This document shows, piece after piece, positions 53,440 through 61,591 of a DNA stretch of 64,000 nt. The notes under the pieces are model-generated. The model ran no database searches, had not been told where the DNA came from, and saw only the letters and a program-made list of their open reading frames with translations. The stretch comes from a bacterium 1xD8-48. Its GTDB lineage: Bacteria > Bacillota > Clostridia > Lachnospirales > Lachnospiraceae. The stretch lies in assembly GCA_009917455.1 (NCBI GenBank), contig QZDS01000004.1, forward strand, positions 124,001 through 188,000, read 5' to 3'. The translations under genes were made by a program, and so were the position numbers. The stretch's first letter is position 1. Every line of letters starts with the position of its first letter.

Positions 53440-54538
53440 TTTGCTCTGGCTGCGGCCAGGCAAGGTGGGAGGGACGGAGTCCTATATCAGAAACCTGTTG
53501 GATGGTTTTAGCAGACTTCCCGATGATTTCCACTTCACGTTGCTGGTGTCTAAAGATAATGCCGAAACATTTCGGAAATATGAAGTGGATTCAAGGTATC
53601 AGCTGTTGATTGCCAATATTGATTCTGAAGGTATTTTTAAACGTATACTCTGGCAGAATTTATGCCAGAATCATTTTTTAAAAAAAAATGGTCTACGAAA
53701 GTGTTTTGAGCCAGTATACTGTAAGCCATGGTTAAACGGTGGTATTGATTATGTCTGTGTAATTCATGACCTTCAGGCTTACCATTATCCTGAGTATCAT
53801 CCGTTGCATGAGGTAGTATATTCCAGAATGTGCTGGCGAATGGACACTATAAATGCGGCGAGGATTATTGCCATTTCCGAGTGGGTGAAAAAGGATATAA
53901 GGGAAAAATACAGGCGGGAGGACATACAGGTTATTTATAATCCGATTTTGGTAAAAAAAGAAGATATCCTGGATTTTAATGAGCTTCATGGCAGGCTTGG
54001 GGTTGAGCCGGGAAAGTATTTTTATACGGTGAGTCAGATGATTCCTCATAAAAATTTATCAACACTGATTAAAATGATGGGGAAAGTGGTTGATACGGGA
54101 AGGAAATTGCCGGAAAAGCTGGTAATCAGCGGGGTAAACGGTAATGCCGCCAGTAGACTCAAAAAGCTGATTTCCGAAAAAGGACTGCAGAATAATATTA
54201 TTTTGACAGGTTTTGTAAGTAATGCAGAAAGAAATACGTTATATAAGTTTTGTCATACCTTTTTATTCCCCAGTATCTTTGAGGGGTTTGGAATGCCTCC
54301 GGTTGAAGCCATGTATTTTGGAGCAAGAGTAGTTACAACAAAGTGTACCTGTATTCCTGAGGTTACACAGGGCAAAGCGATTTATGTGGACAATCCCTTT
54401 GATATAGATGAATGGATTGAAAAAATATGTTCCGGCAATAGTGAGCCGGAAACATTGGACTTTAATGTATATGACCCGGAACGCATTTCCAGGAAGTATT
54501 TAGATGTTTTAAAGGGACCGGTATGGAAGAAAGACTGA
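53420..54538 (+). CDS. GT4 family glycosyltransferase
   Basis: The ATG at 53420, with AAGGAAG directly upstream, is better than the in-frame ATG at 53393 and starts at the family pattern MENIAIDLLWL. The 372-residue GT-B enzyme has PGKVGGTESYIRNLL, VIHDLQAYHYPEYH, VSQMIPHKNLSTLI at the hinge and FPSIFEGFGMPPVEAMYFGARVVTT in the donor half, with E-x7-E complete. The subgroup resembles mannosyl- and rhamnosyltransferases of O-antigen loci (FEGFGMPPVEAM), but the sugar cannot be set. It overlaps DUF2304 by 20 bases and the GT2 gene after it by 16. Confidence 0.9.
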   Translation: MENIAIDLLWLRPGKVGGTESYIRNLLDGFSRLPDDFHFTLLVSKDNAETFRKYEVDSRYQLLIANIDSEGIFKRILWQNLCQNHFLKKNGLRKCFEPVYCKPWLNGGIDYVCVIHDLQAYHYPEYHPLHEVVYSRMCWRMDTINAARIIAISEWVKKDIREKYRREDIQVIYNPILVKKEDILDFNELHGRLGVEPGKYFYTVSQMIPHKNLSTLIKMMGKVVDTGRKLPEKLVISGVNGNAASRLKKLISEKGLQNNIILTGFVSNAERNTLYKFCHTFLFPSIFEGFGMPPVEAMYFGARVVTTKCTCIPEVTQGKAIYVDNPFDIDEWIEKICSGNSEPETLDFNVYDPERISRKYLDVLKGPVWKKD

Positions 54539-55425
54539 GTGTAATATTAGTCAACTATAATGGCAGGGACTATAATGATAACTGTATTAAATCTATTTTT
54601 TGCAGTACGGTGTGGGAAAAGCTGGAAGTAGTTATTGTTGATAATGCGTCTACGGATGAATCCCTTACAGAACTGAAGAATAACTGGGGGGAAGATGAAA
54701 GGGTTCATATTCTGCCCCTTGACCGTAATTATGGTTTTTCCAAAGCTAATAATGAAGGGATTCGATGGGCGCTCGAAAGAGGAAGTAAGTATTTTTTGTT
54801 ACTGAATAATGATACGGAAATTGAACCCGATGCTATTGAGCGGATGCTTGCCGACTACAGGAAAACGGAAAGCATTGTGGTGCCAAAGGTGCTATATGCG
54901 GACAGACCGGATATTATCTGGTGTGCCGGAGGAAGCTTTTCAGGTATAATTAAGAAAGCCTGTCAAAGGGGATTAAATGAAGCTGATAGGGGACAGTATG
55001 ATGAGAGTGGTCGCTGTGTTTTTGCAAATGGCTGTTGTATGCTGCTGTCAGATAAAATTATAGAAAAGTCAGGTTTTTTGGACGAAAGATTTTTTCTTTA
55101 CTACGAGGATACTGAATACAGCCTGCGGGCGGCAAAGAAGGGTATTCCAATCAGGTATTGTGCTGAGGCCAGGGTTTACCATAAGGTGAACGGCTCCACG
55201 AAAGGGAATCAAAGGCCGGAGAATGCGTACTATATCACCAGAAACTGGCTGTTGTGCAATAAAATTCATATGAACCGGGGCAGATTTTGTTTGTTTTGCA
55301 TTTATTTTTTGCTGAACAGACTGGCGTGGACAGTAATTTGGTCTATACAGGGAAAAGGGGATATGGCAAAGGCTGTTTGTCAGGGAGTTAAGGATTTCAA
55401 GAGTGGCAGATATGGAAAGTATTAA
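54523..55425 (+). CDS. GT2 glycosyltransferase, rhamnosyltransferase-like (WbbL type)
   Basis: The 300-residue enzyme has VILVNYNGRDY, VDNASTDESL, NYGFSKANNEG, the LLNNDTEIEP metal motif, FANGCCMLLS and DERFFLYYEDTEYSLRA, an order typical of WbbL/RfbN-type rhamnosyltransferases and related enzymes. dTDP-rhamnose synthesis genes are not in the window. A hydrophobic stretch near residues 255-275 may touch the membrane. AAGGGA lies before the ATG, which is inside the GT4 gene. The end overlaps the next gene by 23 bases. Assignment to rhamnose is a family trend only. Confidence 0.86.
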   Translation: MEERLSVILVNYNGRDYNDNCIKSIFCSTVWEKLEVVIVDNASTDESLTELKNNWGEDERVHILPLDRNYGFSKANNEGIRWALERGSKYFLLLNNDTEIEPDAIERMLADYRKTESIVVPKVLYADRPDIIWCAGGSFSGIIKKACQRGLNEADRGQYDESGRCVFANGCCMLLSDKIIEKSGFLDERFFLYYEDTEYSLRAAKKGIPIRYCAEARVYHKVNGSTKGNQRPENAYYITRNWLLCNKIHMNRGRFCLFCIYFLLNRLAWTVIWSIQGKGDMAKAVCQGVKDFKSGRYGKY

Positions 55426-56530
55426 AAAAGGATATTATATTCACTTTAATGCAAAAATCACACCAGGAGTACAAAAGAAAATCGAAATGCAGGTAGAAGA
55501 ACTGGGCAGGCATCTAATAATTAGTGAAGTAAATATTTTGCCGGAGGAGGTCTCGTTTCCCCGTCGCTTACGAAGGCTTTTACCTGGTGGCGCTGTAGAG
55601 AGGTCTTATAAAGCAGCACTTGAAAATATGGAGAATCCTGATTTTATTTATGTAAGAAGGACGACAGCAGACAAAAGTTATGTTGATTTTTTCAGGATAA
55701 TAAAGAAAAAATGGCCAAATTGTAAAGTTTTAATAGAGATTTTTACGTATCCCTATGATAAAGACGAATTTATGCGATTGTTAACCTGGCCATATTACTT
55801 TAAGGAAATATATCAGCGCAAAAAATTGGTTCAATATGTAGACAGGTATATCACATATTCGGAAGACGAAGTTATTTTTGGCATTCCTACGATTCGGACA
55901 GGGAACGGAATTTTGGTTGACAGGGTGAAGCTGCCACGAGCAGAGGAAAAGGCAGACGACACAGTAAGCTTAATAGCAGTAGCATTTATGCAGAAGCATC
56001 ATGGCTATGAGCGGGTGATAAAAGGGCTGCATGACTATTACAAAAAAGGAAATATACGTAAGGTGGTATGCCATTTGGTTGGAGATGGACCGGAAAAACA
56101 GGGGTATCAAAAGCTGGTTCAAAAATATGGGTTGGAAGAGAAGGTGTTTTTTTATCCTACTATGGTAGGAGAAAATCTGGATAAGGCATATGAAAAAGGA
56201 GATATTGCTATCTCAGCAATTGGAGTATATAAGGATGGGCTTGAGCGGGAGAATTCGCTGAAAACCCGGGAATATATGGCTAAAGGTTTTCCTATGATAA
56301 CAGGGTGTAAAGTGGACGGGATTAATGAGGAGTATCCTTTCGTGTGTCAGTTTTCCAACGATGCATCGCCTGTAGATATTGAGAAAGTGCTTGCTTTTTA
56401 TGACGGGCTTTGTCGAAAATATTCAAAAAAAGAAATGCAACAGACAATCAGAAGCTATGTGAAGAAAATTGCCGATATGCCTGTAGTTATGAAACCAATT
56501 ATAGACTTTATTAATTCGCAGGAAAAATAA
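55403..56530 (+). CDS. GT4-like glycosyltransferase, divergent
   Basis: I keep the GTG start at 55403 because AAGGA lies 8 bases ahead of it; the ATG at 55412 is too far from that site. The 375-residue protein has FNAKITPGVQKKIEMQV (an acceptor-loop relative), IYVRRTTADKSYVDFF, VGDGPEKQGYQ and KVFFYPTMVGENLDKAYEKGDIAIS, with a weak E-x7-E in ERENSLKTREYMAKGFP. It is a GT-B protein at the edge of GT4. The last base is shared with the ATG of the next GT4 gene (TAATG). The DNA is AT-rich. The sugar is unknown. Confidence 0.76.
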   Translation: MADMESIKKGYYIHFNAKITPGVQKKIEMQVEELGRHLIISEVNILPEEVSFPRRLRRLLPGGAVERSYKAALENMENPDFIYVRRTTADKSYVDFFRIIKKKWPNCKVLIEIFTYPYDKDEFMRLLTWPYYFKEIYQRKKLVQYVDRYITYSEDEVIFGIPTIRTGNGILVDRVKLPRAEEKADDTVSLIAVAFMQKHHGYERVIKGLHDYYKKGNIRKVVCHLVGDGPEKQGYQKLVQKYGLEEKVFFYPTMVGENLDKAYEKGDIAISAIGVYKDGLERENSLKTREYMAKGFPMITGCKVDGINEEYPFVCQFSNDASPVDIEKVLAFYDGLCRKYSKKEMQQTIRSYVKKIADMPVVMKPIIDFINSQEK

Positions 56531-57789
56531 TGAAACCAGAGATGTATTTAATAACAAAAGATTTTCCTTATGGTCATGGTGAAGATACGTTTGCAGGGGC
56601 AGAGTATCCGTATTTATGTAAGGCTTTTCAGGTTTCAGTTATTGCAACGGAAGTGGAGCCGGGCACAGAGCATGGGAGAACGGAAGCCATAAATGCGCAC
56701 ATTGTTCCTGTAAGTCAGGGGATTTTTGACAAGATAGTATCCTTATTACGGTTTATGCTTGAAAAGGACTGTTATACTGAAATAGCGGCGATTATAAAAG
56801 AGGGGAAGCAGACAGGCCGGCGTATTTATCGGGCACTTATGTTCGGGACGGCGGCGGAAACTTTTTACCGTCGGTTAAAAAAGGCAACGGGAATCAGAAG
56901 AGATACGAAAGCTATTTTTTATTTTTATTGGTTTGACTATAAGTGTTTTGGTTTTGCTATGCACAAGCATAAGTTTCCGGGTATTAAAATGATAGCAAGG
57001 ACTCATGGATGTGATTTATATGATGAGAGGGAACGGTATGGCAAACAGTTTTTTCAGCCTCAAATGGATGACAGATTAACAAAATTAATTTTTGCGGCGC
57101 AATTTGCGAAAAATTATTATATTAGCAGATACCATAAGATGGAGACAGACAGATATCCCCTGCATCGCCTGGGAGTTTCAGAGAAAGGAATTACGTATGA
57201 ACAGAGAAAGGTGAGGAAAAAGAAGGGGGTGGCATTTTTATTGGTAAGCTGCTCTCATGCACTTTCTATAAAGCGGATAGACCTGATTATTGACGGTCTT
57301 GCTACAGTTGAAAATGAAGATGTTAAATGGGTTCATATTGGAGATGGAGAGGAATTGCAGGCGTTGCAGGCAGAGGCACAGAAAAAGCTGGGAGAGATGA
57401 AAAATATTCAATATCAGTTTGTTGGTGCGTTGACAAATGATAAAGTGCTTCAATTCTACAGGGATAATTATGTAGGCTGCTTTATAACGACAACACAGAC
57501 GGAGGGAGGTTCCCCGGTTTCAGTTCAGGAAGCGCTTTCTTTTGGTGTGCCGGTAATTGCAACTGCGGTAGGCGAACTGCCGCAGATGGTAAGAGGCAAT
57601 GGTGTTTTGCTGCCAGAGAATCCGAATAAAGAGGAAATTGGACAGGCAATCCGGCAAATAGCAGGAAACTATGGAAGTGAAGAATATTTTTCCATGTGCC
57701 AGAATTCATTGATAATGTTTAAAGAAAAGTTTGATGCAGAAAGAAATTTTACGGAATTAACAAAAGAACTGCAGGATATAACAATTTAA
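56530..57789 (+). CDS. GT4 family glycosyltransferase
   Basis: The 419-residue GT-B enzyme begins MYLITKDFPYGHGEDTFAGAEYP, a start seen in WcaL/AmsK-like capsule enzymes, and has IARTHGCDLYDERE in the acceptor half and TTTQTEGGSPVSVQEALSFGVPVIATAVGELP in the donor half (E-x7-E complete). WcaL-like enzymes add galactose or another hexose to a lipid-linked chain. AGGAAAA precedes the ATG and one base is shared with the upstream stop. It is followed after 14 bases by the altered asparagine-synthetase homologue, again the GT4-then-asn-synthetase order seen twice near the window start. Confidence 0.9.
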   Translation: MKPEMYLITKDFPYGHGEDTFAGAEYPYLCKAFQVSVIATEVEPGTEHGRTEAINAHIVPVSQGIFDKIVSLLRFMLEKDCYTEIAAIIKEGKQTGRRIYRALMFGTAAETFYRRLKKATGIRRDTKAIFYFYWFDYKCFGFAMHKHKFPGIKMIARTHGCDLYDERERYGKQFFQPQMDDRLTKLIFAAQFAKNYYISRYHKMETDRYPLHRLGVSEKGITYEQRKVRKKKGVAFLLVSCSHALSIKRIDLIIDGLATVENEDVKWVHIGDGEELQALQAEAQKKLGEMKNIQYQFVGALTNDKVLQFYRDNYVGCFITTTQTEGGSPVSVQEALSFGVPVIATAVGELPQMVRGNGVLLPENPNKEEIGQAIRQIAGNYGSEEYFSMCQNSLIMFKEKFDAERNFTELTKELQDITI

Positions 57790-57803
57790 CAGGAGGTTAG
57801 CCT

Positions 57804-59477
57804 ATGCATGGCTTTTTGGCGGCAAAGGAATTAGATATTGAGTGTCTGGGTGAGTTCTATGATATGGGTAGCTGTAAGCAGTATAATAATCTGCTGAATA
57901 AATTCCCCGGGGATAATATTTTTTTTGAAGATAATCAGCACATCAGCTTTTTAAATGGATATGTCCATAATAAGTCGGATTATATTCATGAGGATTACAG
58001 AGACTGGCCGGCAGCATTTACTAATGCTCTTTACCAGGATACAGAAGGAAGCCTTAAAAAGCTTAGAGGAGGCTTTTGCGGATATCTGTTTGACAAGCAA
58101 AATGAAATGTTGATTGCCTATACAGACCAAATAGCAGTTAAAGCATTGTATTATTATGCTGACGGTGAAAAATGGATGTTATCTGACCATTTAGATTATA
58201 TGGTGAAGGTTTTGAAGGCAAATCATATACCTTTTGATTTCAATCCAGTGGCGGCACAGTATATGCTCACATATGCTTACATGATAGATGACAGTACCTT
58301 TATCAGGCAAATACACCGTTTGTTGCCAGGTAAGTATTTAAGTGTTAAATGCGGACAGGTAAGTATTACAAGATATCATTTTATCGCAAATAAAGAAAAG
58401 CAAATGAGCGAGGCGGAGGCAGTAGAGATAATTGATACCGCTTTTCGTGAGGCCATAAGACGTGAGTTTGATAAGGACAGAGAATATGGCTACCGTCACC
58501 TGGTGGATTTAAGCGGAGGGCTTGACAGTCGTATGGTATCATGGGTGGCTCATGATATGGGTTATACAGACCAGGTTAATGTTACTTATTGCCAGGCAGG
58601 GTACCGGGATGAAAGTATATCAAAGCAAGTGGCACTGTATTTGGGGCATGAATATGTTTTTAAACCGCTGGATGATATCCGTTGGATGTATGATTTGGAG
58701 GAAATTACTTCCCGAAATAATGGAGCTGCCCTGTATATGGGAATTACCGGAGGAAACCGGATGCTGCGGACACTTCGTACGGAGCAGTTCGGAATTGAAC
58801 ATACCGGGCTGATTGGCGGTTCAGATGTAGGAACGTTTTATCACGACAGGAAATTTAATTACGGCAAGCCGGTATTTGGAATGAATGCCTACTCCGAAAG
58901 GTTAAAGTATGAGTTTGATGAGGAGATTTTAAAAGAGTATCCGTGCCAGGAAATGTTTGCCATTTATACCCGAGGCATGCTTGGGGCGGAGTCCTCTTAC
59001 CTTACCAGACAACATTATGTTGAAACGGCATCGCCGTTTATGGATGTGGATTTTTTGGATATCATTTTTTCGGTTCCCTTTGACTATAGAAATTATCATC
59101 ATATTTATCTGAAATGGATGAAAGAAAAATACCCGGCATCCACTGAATTTGGCTGGGAAAAGTGGGGGGGCGTAAAGCCTAAAGAAAGCCTTATATTTAT
59201 CAGAAAAATGAAAACGACACAGAGACTTTTGTGGCAGTTTTTCTGCTCGGTTTTTCATATTGATAACAGGGATATTATGAATCCTGTCGATTATTGGTAT
59301 TATAAGGATAAGAGTATTCAAACGTACCTGACGGAGTTTTATGACAATGTAATAAAAAATCAGGCATTGGAGGATGATTTAAGAAAAGATATTTCACTTA
59401 TGTTCCATGAGGGTGAGGTATGGGAAAAGAGCATGGCACTTACAGTGCTTGCGATGGTAAAAAAATATTTTACCTGA
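57804..59477 (+). CDS. Asparagine synthetase homologue lacking the glutaminase cysteine
   Basis: A perfect AGGAGG lies 7 bases before the ATG, so the start is secure. The 557-residue protein begins MHGF; His stands where class II amidotransferases have the nucleophile Cys2, and RGPD and NGEIYN are also missing from the N-terminal domain. The synthetase half is intact, with VDLSGGLDSR (PP-loop Ser237 to Ser242) and conserved later blocks. It should activate a carboxyl group with ATP, then use ammonia or another amine rather than glutamine nitrogen. Lasso-peptide cyclases and beta-lactam synthetases show that such changes give new amide-forming enzymes. Its substrate may be a sugar acid. Confidence 0.8.
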   Translation: MHGFLAAKELDIECLGEFYDMGSCKQYNNLLNKFPGDNIFFEDNQHISFLNGYVHNKSDYIHEDYRDWPAAFTNALYQDTEGSLKKLRGGFCGYLFDKQNEMLIAYTDQIAVKALYYYADGEKWMLSDHLDYMVKVLKANHIPFDFNPVAAQYMLTYAYMIDDSTFIRQIHRLLPGKYLSVKCGQVSITRYHFIANKEKQMSEAEAVEIIDTAFREAIRREFDKDREYGYRHLVDLSGGLDSRMVSWVAHDMGYTDQVNVTYCQAGYRDESISKQVALYLGHEYVFKPLDDIRWMYDLEEITSRNNGAALYMGITGGNRMLRTLRTEQFGIEHTGLIGGSDVGTFYHDRKFNYGKPVFGMNAYSERLKYEFDEEILKEYPCQEMFAIYTRGMLGAESSYLTRQHYVETASPFMDVDFLDIIFSVPFDYRNYHHIYLKWMKEKYPASTEFGWEKWGGVKPKESLIFIRKMKTTQRLLWQFFCSVFHIDNRDIMNPVDYWYYKDKSIQTYLTEFYDNVIKNQALEDDLRKDISLMFHEGEVWEKSMALTVLAMVKKYFT

Positions 59478-59499
59478 AAAATCAGGCGCGGGAGGGAAA

Positions 59500-60882
59500 A
59501 TGATAAAATACAGAATCGAAGAACTGGATTTTCTGTTTGTTTATGAGCATAAGGTAAGGGAGCTGGAAAACCTGTGCCTTTTAAAGTATGAGTTAGACCG
59601 GCGGGGCTATAAAACAAAGATAATTCATATAGAAGATGCAGAAGCTTTAAAGGCAATGCGGCCCATCTACCATGCCAGGGTAGTGGTTACAATGGCGTGT
59701 TATCAGAACGCATCCATTGAATGGCATACCAAGAAATATGTAAAGTTTGATAAGATTATTGATTTACAATGGGAAAATATTGTATTTCCCATGGACGAAA
59801 AAGATACGAAGGCGTTTAAAAACTATTCCGGCGTTGCCAAGGAGGTGGTTCGTGTTTCATGGGGAGAGATGAACAGGAAACGTATGTTGGAAGCAGCTAA
59901 AATGAACCCCGGAAAAGTAAAGCTGATAGGCCATGTGGGTATGGATTTTTTGCGGGATGAGTTTAACGGTTATTATCGTTCAAAAGAAGATGTGTTGAAG
60001 GATTATGATATTTCAGAGGATAAGAAAATATTTCTTTTTATATCGCCATACTTTTCTGATTTCCATACGGAGGAGTATCTTGTTACTATGTGCAAACGTT
60101 TTGGAGAAGGATGGCGTTCTTATTATAAGGACTGCATGCTTCCGTCCAAAAAAATTATTTTGGAATGGATGAGTCAGATTTGTGAGAAGAGGGAGGATGT
60201 GGTATTTATTTACCGCCCGCATCCGGGGGAGGTCAGCGAGCAGGCGGATGAAATGGCGGAGAAATTTTCAAACTTTAAGGTGATTGGCGACTTATCCGTA
60301 AAGCAGTGGATTTTAATCAGTGATAAAGTATACACTGGAAACAGTTCCACTTTTGTGGAAGCATTTTTTGGGAAAAAGATGTGCTATCTTCTGTTCCCGT
60401 TACCGGTGCCGTCCGATTACGAGCTGGCATTTTTAAAGGAGGCGGATAAGATTTCAAATTTTGAGGATTTTGAGGAAACTACGCATAATGACGAGAGACC
60501 GTTTCCGGTCAGTGAAAAACTGATTGACGAAGTGTATACTATTGACTGGGAAAAACCAGGTTATATCAAATTTGCAGATATGGCAGAGGAGGTTATTGCA
60601 AATTCCTACTATAATTTGACAAAGGAACAGCTTAAGGCTTATTATCATAAAATGGGGCCGGCGGAAAAACTTACCAGGGCATTGACGGGAATTACGCCGT
60701 TATACAATATTTACCTGACCATGTTGGAGAGTGGAAAGCCTGGATGGAAATGGCTTGAAAAAAAACGTGAGGACAGAAGGAAATTAGAGCAGGTGGCGAA
60801 CGATTTTGAAAAGACGAATGACATGGAAATAAACAGCATAATTGCAAAAATTGCAAAAGTATTGGAAAAACAGGAGGGATAA
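59500..60882 (+). CDS. Surface-carbohydrate biosynthesis protein, GT-B (CDP-glycerol transferase/polysialyltransferase-like)
   Basis: The 460-residue soluble protein has FVYEHKVRELENL, a middle IDLQWENIVFP, LIGHVGMDFLRDEF, FIYRPHPGEV and GNSSTFVEAFFGKKM. The last two match the phosphate-binding region of CDP-glycerol glycerophosphotransferases and polysialyltransferase-like enzymes (HPGE and the S-S-T loop). A family of surface-carbohydrate proteins with this pattern is often found next to acylneuraminate cytidylyltransferases, as here, where the next gene follows after one base. It might use a CMP-activated sugar. GGGAGGG precedes the ATG. The C-terminal 60 residues are helical and charged. 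Confidence 0.7.
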   Translation: MIKYRIEELDFLFVYEHKVRELENLCLLKYELDRRGYKTKIIHIEDAEALKAMRPIYHARVVVTMACYQNASIEWHTKKYVKFDKIIDLQWENIVFPMDEKDTKAFKNYSGVAKEVVRVSWGEMNRKRMLEAAKMNPGKVKLIGHVGMDFLRDEFNGYYRSKEDVLKDYDISEDKKIFLFISPYFSDFHTEEYLVTMCKRFGEGWRSYYKDCMLPSKKIILEWMSQICEKREDVVFIYRPHPGEVSEQADEMAEKFSNFKVIGDLSVKQWILISDKVYTGNSSTFVEAFFGKKMCYLLFPLPVPSDYELAFLKEADKISNFEDFEETTHNDERPFPVSEKLIDEVYTIDWEKPGYIKFADMAEEVIANSYYNLTKEQLKAYYHKMGPAEKLTRALTGITPLYNIYLTMLESGKPGWKWLEKKREDRRKLEQVANDFEKTNDMEINSIIAKIAKVLEKQEG

Positions 60883-60883
60883 A

Positions 60884-61567
60884 ATGATGGATACAACAAT
60901 TACAGCAATCATACCGGTGAAAGGAAACAGTACTCGTTTACCCAACAAAAATATTTTACCGTTTGCGGATACTAATTTGCTGGTGCACAAAATCAGGCAG
61001 CTAAAAGAGGTAAAAGGCATTACGGAGATTATAGTGTCCTCTGATTCGGATGAGATGCTTCAAATGGGAAGGGATGAGGGAGTGACAGCAATTAAGAGGC
61101 CTGTCCAATATGCGGACGAGTCGGTTCCTTTTGGAATGTTTCTTGAGTATATCAGTGATTCTATGCCGGGCGGGCATATTTTGTGGGCATGCGCTACTTC
61201 GCCGTTGGTGGAACCGTATCTTTATGAAAAGGCAATTAAAACATATTTTCAAAAACTGGGGGAGGGTTATGATTCGCTGATTACATGCAGCCCGTATCAG
61301 ACCTACCTGATGGACGAAAAAGGTCCTTTAAACTTTAGTATGGGGCTTGCCCACAAGAATTCCGAGCAGCTTCCTATGCTGTACCATTTTACGAATGGGA
61401 TTAATCTGGCGCCCAGAGAAAAGCTGAAAGAATGGCATTACAACTATGGACCTAAAGCGTACAGGCTGCTTATTAATAAACGGGAAGCGGCTGATATTGA
61501 CGATATATATGATTATGAGTGTGCAAAGGCTATGTATGCAATGAAAGACCCTAATCCTTCAATATAA
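60884..61567 (+). CDS. Acylneuraminate/CMP-sugar cytidylyltransferase family protein
   Basis: Two ATGs in a row (60884 and 60887) follow GGAGGGATAAA; the frame open from 60842 overlaps the upstream gene and is unlikely. The 228-residue protein has IIPVKGNSTRLPNKNI, the CTP-binding loop of NeuA/PseF/LegF/KdsB enzymes (usually IPARGGS-x-x-x-PxKN), IVSSDSDEM and an AADIDDIYDYE end. It activates a nonulosonic acid such as sialic, legionaminic or pseudaminic acid, or another sugar, as the CMP form. No NeuB, NeuC or related synthase is in the window. The first-loop Arg is Lys here. The glycosyltransferase just upstream may use its product. Confidence 0.82.
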   Translation: MMDTTITAIIPVKGNSTRLPNKNILPFADTNLLVHKIRQLKEVKGITEIIVSSDSDEMLQMGRDEGVTAIKRPVQYADESVPFGMFLEYISDSMPGGHILWACATSPLVEPYLYEKAIKTYFQKLGEGYDSLITCSPYQTYLMDEKGPLNFSMGLAHKNSEQLPMLYHFTNGINLAPREKLKEWHYNYGPKAYRLLINKREAADIDDIYDYECAKAMYAMKDPNPSI

Positions 61568-61591
61568 ATGCTGACAGGCAGGAACGGATAA

